Shown here: in pieces, positions 16,442 through 26,311 of the stretch
Layout: each line of letters starts with the position of its first letter
Numbering within the stretch: the first letter of the stretch is position 1
Assembly (NCBI RefSeq): GCF_000613925.1
Contig: NZ_BAJX01000001.1
Location: 62,001-126,000 of the forward strand
Direction of reading: 5' to 3'
DNA from: Prevotella histicola JCM 15637 = DNF00424
GTDB lineage: Bacteria; Bacteroidota; Bacteroidia; Bacteroidales; Bacteroidaceae
Length of the DNA stretch: 64,000 nucleotides
The notes under the pieces: model-generated
Databases searched by the model: none
Seen by the model: only the letters and a program-made list of their open reading frames with translations
What the model was told of the DNA's origin: nothing
Made by a program: the position numbers and the translations under genes

Positions 16442-18652
16442 TCATATTCTTGTAACCTGTTTTACTCCTTTCACTGTTCTTAATTTCTTGATAAGCATGT
16501 TTAATTTTGAATTGTCATCAAGTAAAACTACAAGATTGCCAGAAAAGAGGCCATCATGTGAGTCTATATTGATAGATCGCATTACTATCTTTTCATCTTT
16601 AGAGATTACATTAGTAATATTACTTACAATACCTATGTCATCATTGCCTATTACACGTAGCGTGATAGCATACTGTGAAGATCCCTTTCCACTCCAACGT
16701 GCTTTCACAATACGATAACCAAAACGTTTACACATTTCTGGTGCATTTGGACAATCTGTACGGTGAATCTTTATACCCCCATTTACGGTTACAAAACCGA
16801 AAACGGGGTCACCATAGATAGGGTGACAACATTTGGCCAAAGAAAAATCTAATCCTTTAAGATTCTTATCAATGACTAGGACATCATCATTCTTCTTTAG
16901 AAACTCATTTGTTGGATTTTCAAACTCAAAGTTCTCAGCACTTTCAGTCTCTTTGGGTTGATTTAAATTATGGTCGTGGTTATATACCTTCTGATACTCC
17001 TCTATAATATAATTTGGGTCAAGTTTCTCATCAGCAACTTGTTTATAGAATTCTGAAACTTCTTTAAATCCAAGTTTACGCAGAAGGTGCCCCATAGTAG
17101 ATTCTTCTATCTCTATTTTCTTATTCTTAAATCTACGTTCTAAGAGCTCTTTGGCGTAAAGTCCGTCTTTTATTTGTGTTTCTTTTAAAGCAAGACGTAT
17201 TTTAGCTTTAGCTCTTGAAGACTTAACTATTTTTAGCCATTCTGCTTTAGGTTTCTGTGTGGCAGAAGTAAGAATCTCTACAGTATCACCGCTATGAAGC
17301 TCTGTACGAAGCGAGACATTCTTGGCATTTATTTTCCCTCCGACACACTGATTACCTACTTTCGAATGGATGTGATATGCAAAGTCAAGTATAGTTGCTC
17401 CCTTAGGAAATTTCAATAAATCTCCTTTGGGAGTAAAAACATAAATCTCCTTTTCGTATAGGTCAGACTTGAATTGGTCCATAACTTCCAAGTTGTCCCC
17501 TGCTTCAAGTGCAGCGCGAATGGAGGCTAGCCAGTCATCCAATCCTCCCTCTTCTTTTATTCCTTTATAGCGCCAGTGTGCGGCAAGACCATGCTCGGCA
17601 ATCTCATCCATTCGCTCTGTACGGATCTGTACTTCTACCCATTTTTTTTCTGGCCCAAGAACAGTAATATGTAAGCATTCATAACCGTTGGATTTGGGTA
17701 CAGACAACCAATCACGTAATCTCTTAGGGTTAGGCTGATACATATCTGTCACGATAGAGTAAGCTTGCCAACATTGGATTTTTTCTTTTTCCAATGGGGC
17801 ATCTAAGATGATGCGGATAGCGAATAAGTCATATATTCCTTCAAAACCACATTTTTGTTTTTTCATCTTTTGCCAGATGGAATGTATTGATTTTGTTCGT
17901 CCCTTTATATGAAATCGTAATCCACCAGCTGTAAGTCGTTCTCTTACAGGAGCTATAAATTGATTAATATAAGCATCGCGCGAAGCTTTTGTTGCATTTA
18001 GTTTATCCTTAATTAAGTAATAGGCATCATGCTCAAGATATTTTAATGATAGGTCTTCTAATTCACGTTTTAATTGATAGAGCCCCAGCTTGTGTGCTAG
18101 TGGAGCATAGAGATAACTAGCTTCCTCTGCAACTTTGTGTTGTGCTTCTTTATCCTCAGCATCTCGTATCTGTCTCATAAGATTTACGCGGTCGGCAATC
18201 ATTATCAGAATGACTCGCATGTCTTCTGCAAAGGACAATAAGAGATTGCGAAAGTTCTCACTTTCGATAATAGGATTTTTCTGGTAAAGTGTTTGTATAC
18301 GAATGAGTCCATGGATAATTTTTGCAACACTTTTTCCGAATCGATTATCTATGTCTTCTAATGTGATGTATCCATCTTGTACGCTTTGGTGAAGCAGAAT
18401 AGCTATAACAGAATCACGCTTTAATCCAATATCCTTTACAGCTATGGCTGCAGTTTGTAAAGAACACAAAATAGGGTTTAGCCCGAAAACATTGCGATGA
18501 ATAGTATTTTTAGCTACAGAATCTTTAAGTTGTACTTGTAGCATTGGCAAATCATTTTCAAGAAAAGATTTGTCCAAAGTATCCTTTAGTTCATCCAAAA
18601 TCTGATAAGATAATTTTCTCTCTTTATCTGTATATATGAATTTATCCTCCAT
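16442..18652 (-). CDS. RelA/SpoT family (p)ppGpp synthetase, hydrolase motif degenerate
   Basis: Stringent-response alarmone enzyme of 736 residues. The N-terminal HD-type hydrolase fold is present (EDMRVILIMIADRVNLMRQI), but the HDxxED metal motif reads HQSVQD near residue 87. The pairing histidine region of the typical RHP motif is also absent. The synthetase domain (about 230-360) keeps KGRTKSIHSIWQKM, YDLFAIRII, SNGYECLHITVLG, VQIRTERMDEIAEHGLAAHW. TGS follows (IYVFTPKGDLLKFPKGATIL, about 393-455), and a C-terminal ACT domain (YAITLRVIGNDDIGIVSNIT). The enzyme therefore looks synthetase-only, implying a second SpoT-like hydrolase elsewhere. Its -7 box is at 18677-18684. Confidence 0.9.
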   Translation of the reverse strand: MEDKFIYTDKERKLSYQILDELKDTLDKSFLENDLPMLQVQLKDSVAKNTIHRNVFGLNPILCSLQTAAIAVKDIGLKRDSVIAILLHQSVQDGYITLEDIDNRFGKSVAKIIHGLIRIQTLYQKNPIIESENFRNLLLSFAEDMRVILIMIADRVNLMRQIRDAEDKEAQHKVAEEASYLYAPLAHKLGLYQLKRELEDLSLKYLEHDAYYLIKDKLNATKASRDAYINQFIAPVRERLTAGGLRFHIKGRTKSIHSIWQKMKKQKCGFEGIYDLFAIRIILDAPLEKEKIQCWQAYSIVTDMYQPNPKRLRDWLSVPKSNGYECLHITVLGPEKKWVEVQIRTERMDEIAEHGLAAHWRYKGIKEEGGLDDWLASIRAALEAGDNLEVMDQFKSDLYEKEIYVFTPKGDLLKFPKGATILDFAYHIHSKVGNQCVGGKINAKNVSLRTELHSGDTVEILTSATQKPKAEWLKIVKSSRAKAKIRLALKETQIKDGLYAKELLERRFKNKKIEIEESTMGHLLRKLGFKEVSEFYKQVADEKLDPNYIIEEYQKVYNHDHNLNQPKETESAENFEFENPTNEFLKKNDDVLVIDKNLKGLDFSLAKCCHPIYGDPVFGFVTVNGGIKIHRTDCPNAPEMCKRFGYRIVKARWSGKGSSQYAITLRVIGNDDIGIVSNITNVISKDEKIVMRSINIDSHDGLFSGNLVVLLDDNSKLNMLIKKLRTVKGVKQVTRI

Positions 18653-18676
18653 GAGCCATAAAGTAATTGTTTATGG

Positions 18677-18684
18677 CAAAGGTA
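18677..18684 (-). promoter_or_regulatory. -7 promoter box for the RelA/SpoT gene
   Basis: TACCTTTG on the minus strand, 24 bases before the ATG at 18652. Confidence 0.5.
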
Positions 18685-18749
18685 CAAAGAAAATCGACAT
18701 TATAGAGCATAAAAGTTTCATTTACTTTCTTTATTCTAATATAATTCTT

Positions 18750-18757
18750 TATTTTTG
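18750..18757 (+). promoter_or_regulatory. -7 promoter box for the DUF4301 gene
   Basis: TATTTTTG followed by C, 36 bases before the ATG at 18794. Confidence 0.45.
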
Positions 18758-18793
18758 CAATAACAATACAATCTTTTTAATTTTCTGTCAAAT

Positions 18794-20310
18794 ATGATAC
18801 ACAAAGAAGACCTAAAGCAAATCAGGAATAGGGGAATTGATCTTGCACAAGTTACTAAGCAATTAGAAGATTTCTGTAATGGTTTTCCTTATCTTAAGAT
18901 AAAATGTGCTGCAACACCAAAGAGAGGTATTGTAGTATTAGGTGAATCAGATATAAGCGAAGTTTGTAGAACTTGGGAGGAATATCAATCATCTGGTCAT
19001 AAAATAGTAAAGTTTGTACCAGCCTCAGGTGCAGCAAGTAGAATGTTCAAGGACCTCTTTGCTTTTCTTAATGGAAATAATGACGTACCAACAACTGATT
19101 TTGAAAAATATTTTTTTGCTAATATCCATAATTTTGCTTTCTATGCTAAGCTTTCTCAGCAATGTATGATTTCTGAAGGACAGACGGTTGATACGCTAAT
19201 TGCAAATGGTATGTTCAAAACTGTTGTCTCTATACTCTTGGAAAATAAGGGCTTAGATTACGGAGGACTTCCCAAAGGCTTCTACTTTTCCATACATACA
19301 ATGGTAATCCTCGTACTCCAATGGAGGAACATCTTGTCGAAGCTGCACTTTATGCTTCATGCAATGGTGATGCTCATGTTCATTTTACGGTTTCTCATGA
19401 ACATATTTCGCCATTTAAGAAGAAGTTGAGAGAGGTAAAGGATACTTATGAGTCCTTATATAACACCAGCTTTGAAGTTACATTCTCCGAGCAAAAACCA
19501 AGTACGGATACAATAGCTGTGAATCCTGATAATACTCCGTTTCGGAATAGTGATGGCACTTTACTCTTTCGTCCAGCAGGACATGGGGCTCTGATAGAAA
19601 ACCTGAATGAGTTAGATGCTGATATAATCTTTATAAAGAATATAGATAATGTAGTACCCGATCGTCTGAAGGATATTACAGTTAAGTGGAAAATGGTTCT
19701 TGCAGGTAAACTTGTTGAACTACAAAAGCGCACTTTCTCCTATCTGCATAAACTTGATGCTGGAACCTATACAAACGATGATATTAATGAAATGATAGAC
19801 TTCTTGCAGCACGACCTTTGCTGTTATAAACCAGATATAGAACTCCTTGAGGGTAAAGATCGTATAAGTTATCTTTATCATAAGCTTAATCGCCCAATGC
19901 GAGTTTGTGGAATGGTGAGGAATGTAGGAGAACCTGGAGGAGGCCCATACCTTGTTTTTAATAAGGATAATAGTATCAGTTTGCAGATTCTTGAAAGCTC
20001 ACAGATTGACAAACATAATAAGGCTTATGTTAAGATGTTTACAGAAGGGACACATTTTAATCCTGTAGATCTAGTTTGTGCAGTGAAAGATTACAGAGGT
20101 AGACCTTTTGATCTTGCTATGTATGTTGATAAGTCTACTGGTTTTATAAGTTCAAAGTCTAAAGATGGTCGTACTCTTAAAGCTCTTGAGTTACCAGGTT
20201 TATGGAATGGTGCTATGAGTGATTGGAATACCGTATTCGTAGAGGTTCCTCTTGATACTTTTAATCCGGTTAAAACGGTCAACGATTTATTACGTGAACA
20301 ACATCAATAA
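18794..20310 (+). CDS. DUF4301 family protein (frameshifted at about 19280)
   Basis: Cytosolic protein of about 505 residues whose sequence suggests a nucleotidyltransferase- or sugar-phosphate-related fold. Typical DUF4301 blocks are VKFVPASGAASRMFKDLF in the first frame, then TPMEEHLVEAALYA, SDGTLLFRPAGHGALIENLN, RVCGMVRNVGEPGGGP, GTHFNPVDLVCAVKDYRG and FISSKSKDGR in the second. The first frame (18794-19429) leaves the conserved sequence after GGLPKG. Restoring one C (GGCTTC to GGCCTTC) gives KGLLLFHTYNGNPRTPMEEH and joins the second frame (open from 19321 and earlier). Function unknown; the biological state of the break is undecided, but homopolymer contraction is likely. Confidence 0.8.
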
Positions 20311-21002
20311 GGTGATAGCATCATATATCTTATTCCTAAGTTCTGTATAAAGTACAATGATATTTTTATATTCAAAGGATGAGAGCTCTTAAGATATCTG
20401 AAAAGGCTGACTAAGGAGAGTTAGCTCAGAGAGCCTATTCACATGCGAGTATACTGATATATAACAAGGTTTAGAGGAAGAGGGATGAAGTGAATAGTAG
20501 TGTATGACAAAGGGTAAAAAATATATACGTATTACAAGATATGGAAAAACAAAGAATGAAAGGGAATAGTATTTTTCTTGTTTTGTAACTTAAACATTGT
20601 CAGACAGTTATAGGTAGGCTTGTGAAAGGGCCTCTTTCATGCTGCAAAAGGGCATCTTTTACATGCTAAAAGATGCCCTTTTATAATGTAAAAGATGCCC
20701 TTTTGAAAAGCAAAAGATAATCTTTTGGAAAACATAGGAAGTTTTCTTTTACAGAATGGGAGTAATTTTTTATGTATTCCTAAAGAGTTCTTTTTATTTT
20801 GTATATGTGGCTTTGCCTTATGAATATAGTTTAATCTGTTTGAATGCCGATAATATCTTTCAATTCTATTGGTTATTTTATAATTTTGATAAATAGTATT
20901 TATTGTATAAAGGAACGATAATTTGACCCATGTAGCTTTAAGTTCAAGAATTATTTCTAATAAAAAAGAGTGGATTTCTTTGTCTCTTCCAAATAAAGTT
21001 TT
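20311..21002. other. Non-coding gap upstream of rho
   Basis: About 690 bases with no credible gene. It holds a five-unit 22-nt-period palindrome array (20624-20726) and the rho promoter at its end. GAGAGTTAGCTCAG at 20416-20429 resembles a tRNA D-arm, but no cloverleaf follows. Confidence 0.65.
20624..20726. repeat. 22-nt-period palindrome array 1 (five units)
   Basis: Five 15-nt units start at 20624, 20646, 20668, 20690 and 20712, with exact 7-nt spacers. Units 3 and 4 are AAAAGATGCCCTTTT, unit 2 is its reverse complement, and units 1 and 5 are variants that keep the palindromic AAAG...CTTT ends. A weaker AT-rich sixth unit may follow. Confidence 0.85.
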
Positions 21003-21010
21003 TATCTTTG
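21003..21010 (+). promoter_or_regulatory. Promoter of rho (-33 TTTG and -7 TATCTTTG)
   Basis: TATCTTTG at 21003-21010 with TTTG at 20979-20982 gives a 20-base spacer, a good Bacteroidetes promoter 80 bases before the rho ATG. Confidence 0.6.
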
Positions 21011-21090
21011 CATCATAAAAGGCACGAAAAGATGTTTCTCTTTATGAAACGTCACAACTCTTAAAATAAGATTTCCTATACATATTATAT

Positions 21091-23072
21091 ATGTTAAGCA
21101 AAGAAGAATTGTTAGAAAAAAATGTTTCTGAGCTTGAAGAAATTGCTCAGCAGACAGGTGCTGTTTACTCGCCTGGAGACGATAAGGATAAATTGGTGTA
21201 TGCCATTCTTGATCGTCAGGCAGAGGAGGTGGGAACGGCACACCCTTTAGAATCAAAGCGTAAACGTACCAGAATTGCACGTAAAGAAACTGACCGTGTT
21301 TATTCTGTACATGGTAAGAATGGTGAAAATTTTGATGTAAAAAATAATAAACCGACGGGTGTTAGTCAGCCAACTCTTTTTAAAGATGCTGTTGAAGAAA
21401 CTCCTGCGACGGAGGAAGAGAAGACACCAGAAGAGATACTTGCATCTATCCCTAAACATCGTGGACGTAAGTCAAAAGCTGAGCTTGAAGCTATTGCTGC
21501 AGCGGAGGCTGCTTTAAAAGCAAAGCAAGAAGTAGATAGCGTGGAGGATGAACAGAAGGAAGAGCCAATATCAGCTCCTGATGATTCCTTAAATAATGGG
21601 AAAAAAGTAGACATGGACGGAGAAGATTTTATTCCAGAAGACCAGTTTGTTCCTGAAAACGAGCAAGAGTCTGGCCACGATGATGATATGTTGGCTCGTC
21701 TGCAAGAAAAAGTAAATGCGCATAATATGAACTATGAAGCTTCAATTGCGCCTACAACTTTTCCAAGTGGAGTATGGGAAGGTGATCCAGGAGATGGAAC
21801 GGATTTCATTCCAGTGGTTGATCTACCAATAGAAGATCAAGGGGCTGTACCTACATATGATATGTTTGACCAACCTACAGTGCCTGGTCCTATGGCCTCT
21901 ACTCCTGTGTATGAAGAAGCTCCTACTTTGAATGCAGAGGCTACTTATGATTTCGCTGACATTATTAAGGCAAATGGTGTGTTAGAGGTAATGCCTGACG
22001 GATATGGTTTTTTACGTTCCAGCGATTATAATTACCTGTCTTCACCAGATGATGTTTATGTTTCTAATAGCCAGATTAAGCAATATGGCTTAAAAACAGG
22101 AGATGTTGTTGAATGCCATGTACGTCCGCCACGTGAGGGAGAAAAGTACTTCCCGCTTACGGGTATTGATAAAATAAATGGGCGTAAACCTTCTGAGGTG
22201 CGTGATCGTATTCCGTTTGAACATCTAACACCATTATTCCCTGACGAAAAATTCTCACTTTGCGGTGATCCAAAGACAACAAATCTCTCTACACGTATTG
22301 TAGATCTTTTTTCTCCAATAGGAAAAGGACAGCGTGCATTGATAGTGGCACAGCCTAAGACTGGTAAGACTATCCTTATGAAAGATATAGCTAATGCCAT
22401 CGCTGCTAATCATCCTGAAGCCTATTTGATGATGCTGTTGATTGATGAACGTCCAGAGGAGGTAACAGATATGGCGCGTACGGTAAATGCTGAAGTAATT
22501 GCTTCTACATTTGATGAGCCGGCTGAACGGCATGTAAAGATTGCTGGTATTGTTCTTGAAAAAGCAAAGCGCATGGTTGAATGTGGGCATGATGTAGTCA
22601 TTTTCCTCGATTCTATAACTCGTTTGGCACGTGCTTATAATACTGTAGCCCCAGCTTCAGGAAAAGTACTTACGGGTGGTGTTGATGCCAATGCATTACA
22701 GAAACCTAAGCGATTCTTTGGTGCTGCACGTAATATAGAAGGTGGTGCTCATTGACTATCATTGCAACCGCATTGATTGATACAGGTTCAAAGATGGACG
22801 AGGTAATCTTTGAGGAGTTCAAGGGTACAGGTAATATGGAATTGCAGCTTGATCGGAGCTTAAGTAATAAGCGCGTCTTCCCAGCTGTTAATCTTGTTGC
22901 CTCAAGTACACGTCGTGATGACTTGTTGCAGGATCGTACTACCTTGGATCGCATGTGGATTCTTCGTAAGTATATTGCAGATATGAATCCAATAGAGGCT
23001 ATGAATTCTATCCATGACCGTATGGCGCACACGAAAGATAATGAAGAGTTCTTGTTATCCATGAATGGATAA
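21091..23072 (+). CDS. rho: Transcription termination factor Rho (frameshifted at about 22747)
   Basis: Hexameric RNA helicase that terminates transcription. The N-terminal SAP-like segment ([19 protein letters not shown]) is followed by a long acidic, low-complexity insert (about residues 60-280) that is usual in Bacteroidetes Rho. The RNA-binding OB fold comes next ([20 protein letters not shown]), then the ATPase core with Walker [14 protein letters not shown] near 420, [13 protein letters not shown], and Walker [17 protein letters not shown]. The first frame stops at IEGGAH. Restoring one G (GGTGCTCA to GGTGGCTCA) gives [19 protein letters not shown] and the frame runs to 23072. About 660 residues in total; essential, so a sequence error is likely. 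Confidence 0.93.
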
Positions 23073-23104
23073 CGGCTTTCGTCCGTATGTTGACAGATAT
23101 ATAA

Positions 23105-23146
23105 AATGTCAGAAGCATGTAATCTATTGATACAGCTTCTGACATT
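23105..23146. terminator. Bidirectional terminator between rho and the DUF5103 gene
   Basis: 12-bp stem AATGTCAGAAGC / GCTTCTGACATT with an 18-base loop in a convergent gap, ending 2 bases before the DUF5103 stop codon. Confidence 0.65.
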
Positions 23147-23147
23147 A

Positions 23148-24410
23148 TTATTGTATTATAAACTTTACATTTGAATATCCAACTAACTTATCCGTTCTTC
23201 CTCCTTGGGGGCGAAAGTATATTAAGGCTTGATAACTGTTTTCTGTCTGATAATGACTTTCGTCAATTCTGAGAGAAGACAGCTTATTATTCTCATCAGT
23301 AGTTATAAACTGATAATTATAATAACCCAGTTTGAGAGGTATAATAGCTTCATAGTATTTTTGTTCAGCATTATATCTCATCTCATATTCAGGAAGAATA
23401 CGGTCATAAGTCCAATCTCCATTTAAGTAAATATGTGCTTGATATGGAGTAGGGGCTGATAATCGGATATGTGTCATAACATAATCGCTAGTGGTATTGA
23501 TATCTACATTATCAGAATTGCGTATAAGAAAAGCCCCGTCAGCATCTTTTTCATAAAGATAATTTGTGAGTGGGGTCGTAATAAATGGATAGACTTGATA
23601 ATTCTTTCCATCCCATGTAATATGATCAATACCCATAGAAGCTACATCTGTAGAGAGAATTTCAAACTTGCGGTATTCATTTCCAGCCCAGAAAATGTAA
23701 TCCTTATTATGGTTCCATTGTAGACCATCTGCCATGATGTATTGTGGTTTAGAATTGTATCGAGCATCTAACCAATTACGATTTTGTAGGACAACCGTCT
23801 TTATCTGTTGTTGCGGATTAGATACAATGTAGTTTCCATAATTAATAATCATATCTACCTGTTGATGTTTGTCGTTGATGGTTGCGTCTGTCCTCGCCGT
23901 AACATTAAGTTTTAGACCCATAGTTTGTCCAAATGGTTCTGTTAGCATAAAGCAAGCTATGAGTACAGGCTGGCCTGGATGATCATCATCATAAACAGTA
24001 AGTTTGTAATTCCCAGATATTTTAGGCTTGCAATTATCATTAGGGATATCTAAGTGATAATGAGTATAGAGTGTGTTTGTTAGTGATGACTCTTGAATGT
24101 TCTCGATTGTATTTCCCGATGCAAATCCTTCAATGAAATCACTGTCAAACAGCCCTGTAGAGGGACTCCAGTCTGCCTCATAATGTTTTATCGTATAAGT
24201 TAGTCTTCTATAAGTGTGTGTAAGATCATCAAAGTCAATGCTAATTTTCCCTTCATTAATCATCATAACAGGCAATTCTTGCCATTTTCCATTAGCAATG
24301 ACCTGTAAAGAGCGTATGTTACGGTCTTTTATCTCATGTCGTTGAGCAAAAGTAGAAAGACTATATATGGAAAAGAGAATACAACATAGTCTGGTTATAG
24401 TGTATTTCAT
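23148..24410 (-). CDS. DUF5103-type exported protein
   Basis: 420-residue protein with a Sec signal peptide (MKYTITRLCCILFSIYSLST, cleaved near FAQ). The body is beta-rich: ISIDFDDLTHTYRRLTYTIK, HYEADWSPS and DSDFIEGFASGNTIENI are hallmarks of DUF5103, a Bacteroidetes-specific envelope family that has been linked to the type IX secretion outer-membrane plug. That link is family knowledge only; no other T9SS gene is in view. Its ATG overlaps the stop of the upstream hypothetical gene (24407-24853) by 4 bases, so the two are cotranscribed and coupled. Confidence 0.75.
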   Translation of the reverse strand: MKYTITRLCCILFSIYSLSTFAQRHEIKDRNIRSLQVIANGKWQELPVMMINEGKISIDFDDLTHTYRRLTYTIKHYEADWSPSTGLFDSDFIEGFASGNTIENIQESSLTNTLYTHYHLDIPNDNCKPKISGNYKLTVYDDDHPGQPVLIACFMLTEPFGQTMGLKLNVTARTDATINDKHQQVDMIINYGNYIVSNPQQQIKTVVLQNRNWLDARYNSKPQYIMADGLQWNHNKDYIFWAGNEYRKFEILSTDVASMGIDHITWDGKNYQVYPFITTPLTNYLYEKDADGAFLIRNSDNVDINTTSDYVMTHIRLSAPTPYQAHIYLNGDWTYDRILPEYEMRYNAEQKYYEAIIPLKLGYYNYQFITTDENNKLSSLRIDESHYQTENSYQALIYFRPQGGRTDKLVGYSNVKFIIQ

Positions 24411-24853
24411 TCGCTTTGTTTTAAGATGTTCTGCAAGAAATTGTCGAGATCTTCATCAAGTCCTTGCATAAGGTTGCCACCAATCATTACTAAGTCGTCA
24501 TCAACAAGATAAAGCTCAGCAATATTATTCTTTTCATCATCTTCAAGAATAAAGCTAAAAGGCTTCATGATCGAGAGGTTGTCAATCGTGTCTTTCATGC
24601 GGTTGAGCTCAGATCTTAAAGTGTATGCTATTTCTTGATAGAAATTATCACTTTTGTTTTCTATCCATGTGCTTATAACACAACGACTAATTTCGTTATC
24701 GTCATCGTCAAAGGCCATGAGATCACCACTGTCTTGTGATGCACGTAAATGAATATCCGTCATAGGCATATCACTTTCTTTTGCGGTGAACTTCTGTGCA
24801 ACTTTTCTGAGAAAGCGCTCTATCTGTTGTTGTGTCTGTTCTGTATATCCCAT
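24407..24853 (-). CDS. Conserved hypothetical protein
   Basis: 148-residue acidic cytosolic protein with no signal or membrane segment. An N-terminal helix (TQQQIERFLRKVAQKF) is followed by an alpha/beta body with acidic patches (MAFDDDDNEIS, LEDDEKNN, LVDDDLVMIG). It is not recognised as a named family; relatives seem confined to Bacteroidales, which is an inference. It is coupled to the DUF5103 gene by a 4-base overlap and has its own -7 box at 24878-24885. Confidence 0.6.
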   Translation of the reverse strand: MGYTEQTQQQIERFLRKVAQKFTAKESDMPMTDIHLRASQDSGDLMAFDDDDNEISRCVISTWIENKSDNFYQEIAYTLRSELNRMKDTIDNLSIMKPFSFILEDDEKNNIAELYLVDDDLVMIGGNLMQGLDEDLDNFLQNILKQSE

Positions 24854-24877
24854 TTCAGTTATAAATTATTATGTCGG

Positions 24878-24885
24878 CAAATATA
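24878..24885 (-). promoter_or_regulatory. -7 promoter box for the 24853 gene pair
   Basis: TATATTTG on the minus strand, 24 bases before the ATG at 24853. Confidence 0.45.
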
Positions 24886-24935
24886 CGAAAAGTTTTCTAT
24901 TTTATATTCCTTTGCTTAATTTTTTGCATCTTTTT

Positions 24936-24966
24936 TTTGTTGATATTAAAAAAAATGTTATCTTTG
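24936..24966 (+). promoter_or_regulatory. galE promoter
   Basis: TTTG at 24936-24939 and TATCTTTG at 24959-24966 with a 19-base spacer form a textbook Bacteroidetes promoter 51 bases before galE. Confidence 0.65.
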
Positions 24967-25017
24967 CACCACTACTGATATTGGGGATCAGCCTAAAAAA
25001 TAAAATCTAAAGGACAT

Positions 25018-26055
25018 ATGAAACAGACTATATTGGTTACAGGTGGAACTGGGTTTATTGGTTCTCATACAAGTGTTGAACTGATAGAAGCAGGGTACAA
25101 TGTTGTCATAGTAGATAATCTGTCTAACTCTAAGATTGAGGTGTTGGATGGAATAGAAAAAATTACGGGTACACGTCCAGCATTTGAGCAGGTTGATCTT
25201 CGTGATTTTGAAGCAACTAAAAACGTTTTTCTTAAGTATCCTGACATAGAGGGTATTATTCATTTTGCTGCATCAAAGGCTGTTGGAGAAAGTGTTCAAG
25301 AACCATTGATGTATTATAGAAATAATGTAGTTTCACTTTTGAATCTACTTGAACTGATGCCGCAATATAATGTGAAAGGTCTTATTTTCTCAAGTTCATG
25401 TACGGTATATGGTCAACCAAATCCGGAGAATCTACCAGTTACGGAAGAAGCTCCTCATCAGAAAGCAACTTCCCCCTATGGTAATACAAAAGAGATTAAT
25501 GAACAGATCATTTTAGATTATATTCATAGTGGAGCAAATATCAAAAGTATTGTCTTGAGATATTTTAATCCAATTGGTGCACACCCATCTGCGCTTATTG
25601 GCGAACTGCCAAATGGAGTTCCCAATAATTTAATACCATATGTCACACAGACAGCTATGGGTATTAGAAAAGAGTTAACTATTTTTGGAAATGATTATAA
25701 TACACCTGATGGCACGTGTATTCGAGACTATATCTATGTAGTTGATTTGGCCAAGGCTCATGTTGCGGCTATGGCACGTGTCCTGGATCAAGATACTGAT
25801 AAAATAGAGTATTTTAATATTGGTACAGGTCATGGTAACTCAACACTTGAAATTGTTGAAACCTTTGAACATGCTACTAAAGTAAAAGTAAATTGGAAAT
25901 ATGGACCTCGTCGTGAGGGAGATATTGAGAAGATATGGGGTGATTGTTCTAAGGCAAATTCTATACTCGGGTGGAAGGCTGATACACCTTTGTCTGATGT
26001 TCTTCTCTCTGCCTGGAAGTGGCAGGAAAAACTGCGGGCTGATGGTGTAATGTAG
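25018..26055 (+). CDS. galE: UDP-glucose 4-epimerase
   Basis: Short-chain dehydrogenase-type epimerase interconverting UDP-glucose and UDP-galactose (Leloir pathway and surface glycan precursors). The NAD-binding loop TGGTGFIGSH is at residues 8-17. FAASKAVGESV, the catalytic SSSCTVYG, and Y154/K158 in SPYGNTK are present. The C-terminal ALIGELPNGVPNNLIPY and GTCIRDYIYVVDLA are GalE-specific. The length of 345 aa is standard. It has its own promoter and terminator. Confidence 0.95.
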   Translation: MKQTILVTGGTGFIGSHTSVELIEAGYNVVIVDNLSNSKIEVLDGIEKITGTRPAFEQVDLRDFEATKNVFLKYPDIEGIIHFAASKAVGESVQEPLMYYRNNVVSLLNLLELMPQYNVKGLIFSSSCTVYGQPNPENLPVTEEAPHQKATSPYGNTKEINEQIILDYIHSGANIKSIVLRYFNPIGAHPSALIGELPNGVPNNLIPYVTQTAMGIRKELTIFGNDYNTPDGTCIRDYIYVVDLAKAHVAAMARVLDQDTDKIEYFNIGTGHGNSTLEIVETFEHATKVKVNWKYGPRREGDIEKIWGDCSKANSILGWKADTPLSDVLLSAWKWQEKLRADGVM

Positions 26056-26147
26056 TAAAGGATTAATTGTTTTTCATAATATATTATAATTGTAGATATT
26101 TAAAGATTTGTAGGTTTATCCTACATTATTTTGTGTTTGTGTTGTTG

Positions 26148-26175
26148 TTATCCCTCGATGTGAATCGGGGGATAA
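26148..26175 (+). terminator. galE terminator
   Basis: 12-bp stem TTATCCCTCGAT / ATCGGGGGATAA (one G-U pair), tetraloop GTGA, then TCTTTTA. Confidence 0.7.
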
Positions 26176-26205
26176 TCTTTTACAGGTCTATCTTTTACAG
26201 GTCTA
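26176..26205. repeat. Tandem duplication of a 15-mer
   Basis: TCTTTTACAGGTCTA occurs twice in direct tandem immediately after the galE hairpin. Confidence 0.7.
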
Positions 26206-26235
26206 TATAATTGGTACTTAAAAAAGATTCATAAA

Positions 26236-26267
26236 TTTGTTATATCCATTATTATTCTGTATCTTTG
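26236..26267 (+). promoter_or_regulatory. Promoter of the MORN gene
   Basis: TTTG at 26236-26239, a 20-base spacer, and TATCTTTG at 26260-26267, 44 bases before the GTG start. Confidence 0.6.
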
Positions 26268-26311
26268 CAAAACAGTTATATTATTTCTATAACAATTTAA
26301 AGCCAAATTAC

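Noticed and set aside
20416-20429. tRNA-like D-arm sequence GAGAGTTAGCTCAG
   Set aside because: No matching acceptor stem, anticodon arm or T-arm (GGTTCRAAT) follows within 90 bases.
20624-20726. Arrays of regularly spaced repeats as CRISPR
   Set aside because: Units are 15-nt palindromes with 7-nt similar spacers, units vary, and no cas gene is nearby.
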